From contig NC_058052.1 of NCBI RefSeq assembly GCF_020085105.1, positions 27,435,733 through 27,499,732 on the forward strand: a stretch of DNA of 64,000 nucleotides, written 5' to 3'. The stretch's first letter is position 1, and each line of letters opens with the position of its first letter. The position numbers were made by a program, and so were the translations under genes. The DNA is from Siniperca chuatsi (Eukaryota > Chordata > Actinopteri > Centrarchiformes > Sinipercidae). Below, one piece after another: positions 46,545-64,000 of the stretch. Under the pieces are notes generated by a model. That model did not search any database and was not told the DNA's origin. It worked only from the letters and a program-made list of their open reading frames with translations.

Positions 46545-47195
46545 TGGTTAACAGCAGTGCTATGAGCTAAATGCTAACGCCAACATGCTAACATGCTCAC
46601 AACAACAACACTAACATGTGACATGATGTTTAGCAGATTGTGTTTACCATGGTTACCTTAGTTTAACATGTTATCATGCTAACATTTGGAATTAGCAGTA
46701 AAGCTGAGGCTGATGGGAATGCCATTAGTTTTGCAGGAATTTAGTCATAAACCAAATAAAATAAAAGTATTGGACAAATTCCTCAACTCCACCTCCTCCT
46801 CCCAGAGAATGTATCCTGATAACTTTTTCTGTAGTTCCACCATGAGGTTCACATTTTTGGTTCAGAGTGAAATGTCTTGACATTCATGTCTTCCTTAGGA
46901 TGAATTGTAATTACTGTAGTGGTCCTCTGACTTTTCATCTAATGCAATTGGGTCAAAATTTCACTTTGTGCAATAATTTGGTTTGTGACCAAAGGAAAAA
47001 AAGACATTCCCATCAGCCTCAGCTGTACCTTGTGTTTCCTGCTAATTTAAAAATGCTAGCATGGTAACACACCAAACTTAGATGGTGAACATGGTAAACA
47101 TACCTGCTTAGCATCAGTATGCCAGCCTTGTCATTGTGAGTATATTAGCATGCTGACATTAGCATTTAGCTCAAAGCACCGCTGAGATAAGTACA
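46545..47195. repeat. Head-to-head (foldback) pair of the 'GCTAACATGCTAAC' repeat
   Basis: 46545-46790 is in plus orientation (gtgctatgagctaaatgcta ... gaggctgatgggaatgccat). 46840-47195 is the same family in minus orientation (attcccatcagcctcagctg ... gcatttagctcaaagcaccg). Together they make an imperfect inverted repeat of about 650 bp. Confidence 0.7.
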
Positions 47196-47700
47196 GCCTC
47201 ACAGACCCGCTAACATGGCTGTAGACTTTAGAATTGTGCACTTATTCCTCTGTGCCGTGATGACTGAAACAACAGCATCCGGTGCCGGCAATATGGAAGA
47301 AGTGTGATCACTCTGTTTAATCATTTAATGTCTCTGTCTTTCTACTCAAGCCTGTTACTAAGGTATAAACATTATTTTTTTACTCCTCCATAGCCTGTCT
47401 CTCAGCTTCCTGCCACATCAACGTCCCTCTTTCTTTTTTATTTTCTCTCCTTGACATCCCAATCTCAGCTGGAGCAGAGGAGGAGGATGAAAAGAGGGAA
47501 AGACTTCTCACCCTCTCTTTAAAGTCTTTTTCACTCCTACCTATCTCTCAACCAAGTGAGCCACAATTCAGGGCTTGTTTGGTGCCAATTATCAGTTTTA
47601 TAGAACATTTCCCATTGCATGAAGCATGCAACATGTTGCAAGACAAATAATTTATTGAAGGTCGCCAACTAGAATCAACCTATCAGGTCTTCTTGAGCTC
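47195..47700. other. Intergenic, no gene seen
   Basis: No repeat family or exon identified. Confidence 0.4.
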
Positions 47701-47701
47701 T

Positions 47702-48120
47702 CAATCAGAATCAGAAATACGTTATTGATCCCCGAGGGGAAACTCTTTCGTTACAGCAGCTCACTGTCACGTCAGTGCACACAGGGATAGAAGTACTAAG
47801 CAAATCAGAATGTAATACACTATAATACAGGCCAGATAAATTAAGCACAAAGTGGATATAAAGTATAAAGGCTAAATAAGTGTAAGTACAGAGGTTGATA
47901 AGTATGCACGGTATAATACAATGTAATAATATAAGTAATAAGTAATTATGCAATAATGAGTACTGTCAAGTTTAGTGTAGCTTATTAAGATGATTATGAG
48001 ACGTGGATATTGCACAGCAGTAATAGAAGTATGAATAAATAAATATCTGAAATCAGAGTATATTGCACAGCAGTATTGAACAGAGAATACTGCACAATTA
48101 TTTCAAGTATTGCAGTGATG
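47702..48120 (-). repeat. LINE-type 3' tail, minus orientation
   Basis: Starts 'aatcagaatcagaaatacgt' and 'attgatccccgaggggaaac', the reverse complement of 30225-30280. The similarity continues leftward of that tail (tacttacacttat / ataagtgtaagta). Confidence 0.65.
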
Positions 48121-48429
48121 TTAACGATCCAGTGTCCAGTTTATCGACTTAAGGTCATATAGACTGACACTTAGAGGATGGTGGTATTTTTACTTGGATG
48201 ACAACTATCTTTGTTGACCAAAGTAGATAAATATGGTTTTATGAGTGTGTATGCCATAAGAAACCTTCTCAGATTTAGTGTCTTACAATTGTTTTTTCCA
48301 TACCGGTAAAGAAACTTTCTCAAAGCCACAAAGTAGTGTCTGCTCTTCTGAATATTGTGTCAGGTGTGAGAGCAAGATGGTGCAAAACAATATCATGAAA
48401 AAGGGCACCAGCACACTAAACTGATGCTC

Positions 48430-49434
48430 CCATAAAAGATTTATTGAGTACAGCTATGACACCACCCTCATTGGGCTCATCTCACCTACCCCCATCACCC
48501 TCTGTGACTCCCCCGTCGACACTGTGGAGTCCTTCTACTTCCTGGGCACCATCATCACCCAGGACCACAAGTGGGAGCTCAACATCAGCTCCCTCACCAA
48601 GAAAGCGCAGCAGAGGATGTACTTCCTGCGGCAGCTGAAGAAGTTTAACCTGCCAAAGACAATGATGGTGCACTTCTACACCGCCATCAGTGAGTCCATC
48701 CTCACCTCCTCCATCAGCATCTGATACGCTGCTGCTGCCGCTGCCAAGGCCCAGGGCAGACTGCAGCGTATCATTGGCTCTGCAGAGAAGCTGCAATCTA
48801 CCTTCCCTCCAGGACCTGTCCGCCTCCAGGACCTGTCCGCCTCCAGGACCCTGAGGCGAGCAGGGAAGATTGTGGCTGACCCCTCCCAGCCTGGACATAA
48901 ACCGTTTGGGTTGCTCCCCTCCGGCAGGAGGCTGCGGTCCATCAGGGCCAAAACCTCCCGCCACAATAACAGTTTCTTCTCGACTGCAGCCGGCCTCATC
49001 AACAAGGCCCGGGACCCCCACTGACACTGAATCCTACCCCCCAACCCCCCACTACACATTATATAAACGTAAAGTCTACACTCCTGACTCGTTACATCAA
49101 CGCACATTTTCTGGGCTACTATCTTACACATTGCAAATATTCTTTAAACTTCATACTGTGAACTTTTGCACAGTAAATATGTTGCTCATCCCTGCTCAAA
49201 CTGTACAGCTCTTTCATTTAAATAACGTCATATTTTACTTTTTTTTAAATTATTTTTTATATTTATTATTATTGTCAATTTTCTATTTATGCTTCTTGAC
49301 TCACAGTACTTGTTTTATCTTTCTTTATATTTTCTACTTACTATGTTTATTGTTATGCACCAATATACGCTCCCAAAGCAAATCCCTTGTATGTGTAAAC
49401 CTACTTGGCAATAAACTTGATTCTGATTCTGACT
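48430..49434 (+). mobile_element. 3' part of a non-LTR retrotransposon (ORF2 end and 3' UTR)
   Basis: The frame starting near 48440 encodes VDTVESFYFLGTIITQDHKW, then ISSLTKKAQQRMYFLRQLKK, then MMVHFYTAISESILTSSISI, a TGA where the family has Trp, and then YAAAAAKAQGRLQRIIGSAE. This is the post-RT segment of LINE ORF2 (FLG..I......W..HI......A..R...LR.L). Further codons reach GLINKARD, then a 3' UTR ending 'aataaacttgattctgattctga' with the same TTCTGA tail as 30.28 kb. 48441-49030 is GC-rich, unlike its surroundings, suggesting a fairly recent insertion. Confidence 0.85.
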
Positions 49435-49439
49435 TCATC

Positions 49440-49980
49440 AGAAATGTGGCGCACATGAATAACTAAATGTTTTAAATGATAATCGGGCATCACTGAGGAA
49501 GACTGACAGGACCTTACAAAAGGTCTAATGTCATGTCCTTCTAGACTATTTAGGGTAGGCTATGTATTCAATGAGTGAGAACCTGATTAAGACAAGACAA
49601 CAATGTTGAAACGTCGCAGTTGTAGGCCTACTCAATACATATTTTTTGGGAACATTGATAACTTTCTCAAAAAAAAAAAAACGGACTTATATCCTGATGA
49701 GTCTAAAAATATGATTCATTTGTGACATCTTGTTATAACAGATGAAACACTTTTTCATAAATATGAGAAAAAATCAGTTGTCCATTCATAATACAATTAG
49801 TGCTGAACAAAGTGGCAGAAATGGCCCAAATATATATATTAAATTATGCGGGGTATATTGTGTGTCGCCTATATGATGTAGCCTATGTAAGAGCCTGTTT
49901 GAGCCTGTAATGTCTTCACCTGATCTAGTTATAATTTCTATTAAAATTTTGCTTGGAGGTGCCTGTGCTCCATCCCTGTT
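49440..49980. other. Intergenic, no gene seen
   Basis: AT-rich with an A-run at 49670-49681 and no exon. Confidence 0.45.
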
Positions 49981-49999
49981 CAGTACACACGGCAGACAC

Positions 50000-50900
50000 G
50001 GCGCTTAGTGCGTGTACACGAGTGTGTATGTGTGTTGTAGGCCAATAGTCACTCAGTTACACAACCGCTTTCAGTTTCCGAGCCCTGCCTGCCTGGTGGC
50101 TCCCCGCCCACCGCTGCTCTCTGCTGCCTGCCTGCCTGGCTGTTGGACGGACTGGGGCAGATCCGAGCCGACCAGTTCCGCGTTCTCTCCTCGCCCAGTA
50201 CACGGACCAGACTGAACAGGAGGACCTGGCAGTGTCATGGTGGACATTCCTGCCCAGCCGCGGCATCCATAACTCCGGGGGCAGAGGGAAAGTGTGGACG
50301 GAGGTGAGGAATGTGTTATTATTTCTTATTATTTCTGCGCGGATGGCGAATTCATCAGCCGACGTCCGTCGCGTTACGTTACAGCCAAACTTTGACGCTG
50401 CTGGCTGGACCTCCTCTCCCCCCCCCCCCTCCCCTCCCCTCCCTCGCCCTCCCTATCTCGCTCTCTCTCCTGAAACGCAAAGTGCGTCGCCGTGCACACT
50501 CACATGCGGGATCACGGTATGTTCACGCAAATGGTAAATAACCCGTGTGCGGTGCGCTTCCCGTTCGCTTCGTTAAAAGGCCTTGACGTGAAGCTCTGCA
50601 ACTTTTACTGTCGATACGTGCTGCGTGCGCGTGCCTACGCGCGTGTATGTGTGTGTGTGTATAGACTGATATAGCCTACAATAACGAGCTGCGACACGTG
50701 CGGACCCGTACACGAGCGTTTGAACGTGTATCATGTCGGTGTGTGTCACTGTAATGTGCGTTTGTCGTCCACTGATGTTGTTTTGACACAGGTGACGTAG
50801 GACGTGACGCGCCTTAACGATGAGCTAAGCGGATCCGCTCTGTGTGAATGTAGCACGCCCGCGTGTACGCGCGCGCGCGCGCGCGAGAGAGTGTGTCTCA
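50000..50900 (+). promoter_or_regulatory. CpG-rich promoter and noncoding first exon of pcgf5
   Basis: This is the only CpG-dense stretch of the window outside minisatellites. A likely noncoding exon ends at a strong donor (GGACGGAG/GTGAGG, exon end 50303). No TATA box is obvious, as expected for a housekeeping-type CpG promoter. A (CG)n run at 50869-50884 lies inside intron 1. The pairing with pcgf5 is inferred from strand, position 5.5 kb upstream of the start codon and the acceptor at 55800. Confidence 0.65.
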
Positions 50901-53900
50901 TTTACGGACACCGAGGAGGATTTCGGAACTGCGCACTTGAGATTTTTCTAGCAAAAAGCGACCCACGCTGAATGAAGCAGGAGTCTGGAGTGAAGTGGCC
51001 CACACACTGCTTCCCCTGCCGGTAGTTTGGTTCTGCCTGAAGCCAGCTCTGCGTGTGTTCAACACCGTTTACCTGATGCACACACAGCATGTCAACACGC
51101 AGGTTATGTGACGTTATTTCAAAACGATGGAAGTTGCACATGAGAATAAAGTGCACCCCTAATCAAAAGCAGTTGTAACAACCTATTCTTAGACTGTCTC
51201 TGTTGGGACCTTTTCAGTTTGTAGCATACAACAGGTGGATCAAATAACAGCTACAACTTACAGTGTGACCCGGTAGAGCAAAAGGCCTGAAAACATCAGT
51301 TACATGTTACATTTATTCATTTGGCAAACACTGTTGTATATGAGCTAATCAACACTCGCCCATGGATGCTTAGTAAAATGAACATAAGTTTAAAAACGAT
51401 AAAACAATATTTCATTCATATCTCATAAATACGACAGAAGGTAATATTAGAGTTAGTATCTAAACCTTTGAGATAGTATGTCATAATGAGCCAATTGCAT
51501 TATCTTCTTGCACGACTTGTGACAGTAAGTTGGTGTTTTCAGTCCCATCCGTTTGTTTATCTGTTTGTCTGTTGTTAGCAGAATATCTGTGAAACGTTTT
51601 GACAGACTTTGAGATATTTCATTTGTTAAACAAATGATTAGCTTTTCATGTGGAACCGGGAACTTTTAAAATGTATCTTCACATTGAAAAAGGTTTGGTA
51701 CGTGCATCCCATGATTGTCTGTCACCCTGTGAATTCAGAGTCAGACTCGATCCATGCAGAGATGGAAAGTGTTACCTAATGCAGCCTCGGTAGAGTTTAA
51801 GCACTTACTAGGATTCAGCTTGTTGGAGTTGTAAAGAAATGTTGTGTGTAAGCTTTGGCACAATGTTTCAAATTAAAGTGCATATTTCCCATAAATATAA
51901 ATTAACAATAAAAAACAATCTTATGACAGTCCATTTTTACTTAGTATCCTAGACTAAAACTGACATAGGATTTCGTACATATGAACTATATAAACTAATG
52001 TTGTATTACAGAGAAATATTTTATGTAATTAAATATAATAACAGTCACATAGCTTGAAAAACTGGTTTCTCTTCATGATGTGCAAATAAATAAGAAAGCT
52101 GTCAAAGAAGCAGACATAACACATATTGGCAGATATATTGATTATGAGTGTTGGAATTCCTATTTTTATCTTACTATAATTTATGGTAACTATAATGTTC
52201 TATATGGTATTTTTATCTGCTATGTTGTCACTATATTATACATACAGTATTCATGTAGGAGCTGTAGTATCACAAACTTTATTTCTGTAATATTCCCACA
52301 GTAACTTAGAGTTTACACAGAGCCTTTTCTGCTTCATTGTGTTGTTTACTTCTGGCACAATCATATATTGCTGTATCCCCCCATATTTTCTTATGACTAA
52401 ATTATGGTTCTATATAATGAAGCAAACCCACCAAAACTCAGTGACTCATTTTGACTCTGACATGAATTGCATATAGGGTACATTTATAGCAAACATCACA
52501 GTAAGAAGTGTCAAACTCATATGAAATGTTGCATGAGGTAAATAAATACAACCTGCCTGCTAAACAAACCGTTTATTCTGTAACTGTTATTATAGTAATT
52601 TGCCTGATGATTAGTATTTGATGGTAGATGTTATCAAGTAATGGACAGACTGCTGTATGTTTACAAAGGGAATGAATCAGACCTGAGAGCAGTGACTAAT
52701 CCCACATCCAGAAACATTTACTGGCTTGCTCACTTCATTTACTGTAACAGCAGCACTGACACCATCCCATGAAAATAAATGGTTTATTAAATTCTTAGCA
52801 CAGTAAATATGAAACTTCCAAGTGGGTTTCCAGCCACCACTATGAAGCTTAATATTTAGCTCAGTGTCTATATTTGAAGCAGAGAAATCAAAATTCATTC
52901 AGATCCATCAAAGTGGGGATGGAATGGGGGCAAGTTGGAGGATTTAGCTATCTGTAGTAATGGTAATCCAGAGATGGATGCATGTAGGTCAGAACTGCAA
53001 CAATCCTGTTGGTTTGTAATGCCACTGCTAGTTAATAATAATCGTATTATTACAGAGTATGATAAAATGCTTCACAACAAAACAGGTAAGAGAGAGCAAA
53101 CTAAAGAAGATACTGCAGATACAAGAGCAAAAACAAAGCAAAATGACTGTATATGTGTCAACTTGATTATGTACGCCTGAACCTCTTAGAAAAAATTTAT
53201 TTAGTTCATTTTAAATTCCAACTGTTTTTAGTCTCGAAAACAAGTCAACCCTAGAATCATCAAACACAGCTTGTGGCGATACCTGTATGTGTTCAGTGGT
53301 CATAATAATTGAGGACAGTAAGAGACTGTCCTTACCAGAAAAACAGCAACATTTGCCCAAAGACCTAAAATGACCTGTGTTTACATTTGACTGACATGAC
53401 TTTTTGTGGTCATGCAAATAATGCTTGCTGTCTCACCACCTGTCTCACCACCTGTTGTATGCTACAAACTTAACCACCAATTCAGGAGGAGATCAGGGTG
53501 GCGAGGCGTCCGACTATGATACTGGAGACCGCAGTTCTCATCACATCTCCTTTTTTTTTTAATCATGACTGTGATCTTTCCCCAGCCTTAACAAAGTAGT
53601 TTTAGTTGACTAAAAACGGAACCAAACCTTTACATAACAGGTGACAGATCAGAAAACGGTCATATGAATAATTTTTGTATCAGTCATATGTGTTTTGAGA
53701 CAAACGATGCTGTCCTCTCGATAAGGGCACCAGAGCAAAAAAAAATTATGCCATGTCATTATGGTTGTTTTTTGAAGGCAATTACAATTGGTTTTGTTGT
53801 ATATGTTGGAGGGCTTGTTAGATAATAGTTACTTATTAACAGTAGTTACTCAGTAGCATAAATGCTTTACAACAAAGCAGGAGCTTTGAGTCGGGCTCAG

Positions 53901-55800
53901 AGTGGAGCTACTGGTCTGCTTGGCGGTAATGTCAGCAGCGGGCTTGGCGGAGGTGGGGCCATTGAATGTTAGACCAGGTGTAGCAGTGGACGTTGCAGCA
54001 GGAGATGAGAAACCTCAGAACGATGGCGTGACGCAGTTTCTGTTGCTGAAGAGTAAAACGTTTGGCAAACTGAGCTGATGAGTGTTTGCCTCCAAATAAG
54101 GAAAGAAAAGTTAACCTTGAATTCCAGCAGTTTTAAATCTGGAAAATCTACCATAAACTTATTAGAGAAAAACATTAGAAAAACAATGCTTTTGATCATT
54201 TTTGACACCAGAACAGTGTTAAAAAAACAAATACTTTGAGGAATACCAGGGAGTTGAGTGCTTAATTGAATGAAATGAATGAATGAATGAAGACAAGGTG
54301 TAATATAAACTAAAGACTGCTAAAGACCCGAGGTATGCATTTAAGGGTTAGTCAGTTTAGAGATGTTGGCACATGTCCTGGATGGTTCTGAGAAAAGTTT
54401 TCTCCCATTCTTTCAAGAAGTACTTTTCAGTTGCTCTTGAACAAAGTTCTTAACCCTCCATCTACTGAGTTGATCAGTTCACTACACTTCTCAGCTCAAG
54501 AGCGCGGATACTTAGTTAAAATTAGTTTGATAAGTAAAGGGTAAAGTGTGTAAAGTGTATAGTGACTGTTTCAAATGGCAGTGAGGCGTTATTGAATCCA
54601 TTATTTGAAAAAATCTGATGCTCACAGTTCAGAAAGTCAGTGAGGGGACATTAATACATGTTTGGGTTTTATTCAAGTTTTATGACTGACCTTTAAAGTA
54701 ACTGTGAGCTAGTTTACAGCCTGAGAGCCTCACATGGAGCCTTTCTGGTCTGAGTCATTCCTCAAAAATCATCACATTATTGATTATTGATTGAGGTTTT
54801 CAGTGAAAAAGATATGGTTATATTTAAATGTGTCAGTATTATTCAGCTATCAGGGACTCTATAGACATTTCGAAATATTCTTTTTGAAGTTATGTTGTCA
54901 AAAAATCTGTTTTTCTGATGTACAGCTTCAGTTTTCATGCTTGCCTTGTTTCTTCTTTATCTAATCTGACTCGTATAATAAATGGAATTTATTTTGCTTT
55001 TATGTTTAGAAGATGTATGTTACAAGCATCAGCGTTTCCCCAGTACTCTGCACATAGCACAATCCTGTTCAAGCCTGATTTTTGTGTTTTACTCTCTTTA
55101 GGTAACTTCAGTTTGAGATTAAAAGGTCATCAGACAATCCTGTGTCACTGTGTGCCACTAGAAGAATGAAGACGTCAACAGCAGCAGCACCATAATGACC
55201 AATGAACAGACTGGGATGAGGCTGACTACGCACAAGTCTTTGGCCTCACTGTCGGCAGCTGACCTTTGACCCCTCATGGATTAAAAATGGCACTTTGGCT
55301 GAGACAGGGAGGGATCTTACTCTTCAGGAATTCTGGGAATTTAACAAACATGTTTGCTTGAAACAGGATTGCACAGACTGGAACGGCCTGGTGTCTTTTT
55401 ATTTCAATGGGAGTAACATGCTTCAGTGAAGATGGAATAAGATCTGAGTGGGAGATGTTCCTAAAGAAAAACTGACTTCAAAATAGCATTTGAGTCAAGG
55501 ATGGAGCAGGATTTTACACAGAAGGATCTCGTATCTATCTCATAAATTGTGGATAGTGAACACTTGTATGCACTATCCTGGACTAGCATTAGCCAGAGTG
55601 AAGATCCCAACCCTTTACACCCAATTCAACTTCAAACAAAAATCCTAATTCAACTCTAGCAGGCAATATTAGCCTGTAACTGTAACCTTTTCCATTCCTC
55701 ATTGTTGTGAATGGGCGTCTGACTCTTCTAAAGCTAGAAGGTGACGTTTCCCTTCAGCTTCAAACTGTAACTCCGACTCCTGCTCAGTATCTTGCTGTAG
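50901..55800 (+). other. Intron 1 of pcgf5 (inferred)
   Basis: No coding exon seen. 53490-53660 has SINE-like and 'gatctttccccagcctta' repeat phrases. A (GAAT)n stretch lies at 54266-54290. Intron 1 would run from 50304 to 55800, ending with 'tatcttgctgtag'. Confidence 0.5.
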
Positions 55801-55809
55801 CGGCGCTAA

Positions 55810-63850
<8,041 letters not shown>

Positions 63851-63852
63851 AC

Positions 63853-64000
63853 ATATACACTCAGTGGCCTATTAGGTACACTTGTACAATCTATTGCAAT
63901 TCAATACAACAGCTTTGTCATAAATTCCACCTTTACAAAGTCTATAATGTTCAGTTTTTGTTGACACTGGAAATGTGTAAATTCAATTATATGTTTATTA
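63853..64000 (+). repeat. 'CACTCAGTGGCCTATTAGGTACAC' fish repeat, running off the end
   Basis: 'tacactcagtggcctattag', 'gtacacttgtacaatctatt' and 'aatacaacagctttgtcata' are the opening phrases of a widespread fish interspersed repeat. Confidence 0.65.

Noticed and set aside
48482..49131. Minus-strand frames of 151-181 codons
   Set aside because: Antisense shadows of the GC-rich LINE ORF2 segment on the plus strand.

Overview
The window is vertebrate nuclear DNA, almost certainly from a percomorph-type teleost. The genes have introns, intergenic DNA is AT-rich, and (CA)n microsatellites and fish-style interspersed repeats are dense. Two recognisable genes, ankrd1 and pcgf5, keep the divergent order and orientation that I recall for human 10q23. 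There are no bacterial operons, CRISPR arrays or phage genes, and most open frames longer than 60 codons are chance.

Left third (1-19 kb): a decayed solute-carrier gene of the SLC5A7 (high-affinity choline transporter) type lies on the minus strand (3590-8266). At least four exon remnants are present, with two frameshifts, in-frame stops and missing exons. Next comes a three-coding-exon class A GPCR on the plus strand (9888-12597) that lacks the canonical TM3 disulfide cysteine. At 13.2 and 15.4 kb are a duplicated piece of the GPCR's intron 1 and a second, internally deleted fragment of the transporter's 3' exon, so this neighbourhood has undergone local duplication and decay.

Middle (19.3-28.3 kb): a complete ankrd1 (cardiac ankyrin repeat protein) gene on the minus strand, nine coding exons, 311 codons plus stop, with a TATA box about 130 bp upstream of its ATG. 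Its last intron holds a solo LTR of about 1 kb with perfect 5-bp target-site duplications and an internal TGTGC/CCGTG minisatellite. The 3' splice site of exon 6 is built on a (GT)20 tract.

28.4-50 kb: a gene-free stretch made largely of repeats. It contains non-LTR retrotransposon 3' ends, a hAT transposase C-terminus, a MITE, several copies of one 'GCTAACATGCTAAC / GGCGCTAGA' family including a foldback pair, two decayed tRNA copies (Lys and Phe types) and polypyrimidine tracts. In cis it separates the two divergent promoters.

Right third (50-64 kb): a CpG-rich promoter with a noncoding first exon, then seven coding exons of pcgf5 (Polycomb RING finger 5) on the plus strand, 225 residues up to 61325. 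The final exon is not in the window. ankrd1 is a muscle stress-response gene and pcgf5 a variant PRC1 subunit. They are neighbours by conserved synteny and do not form a pathway.

The most notable items are the (GT)20 splice-site tract in front of a frame-neutral ankyrin exon, the coordinated loss of the disulfide in the GPCR, the solo LTR with minisatellite, and the duplicated and decayed SLC5A7-like/GPCR cluster. I found no convincing undescribed gene system.
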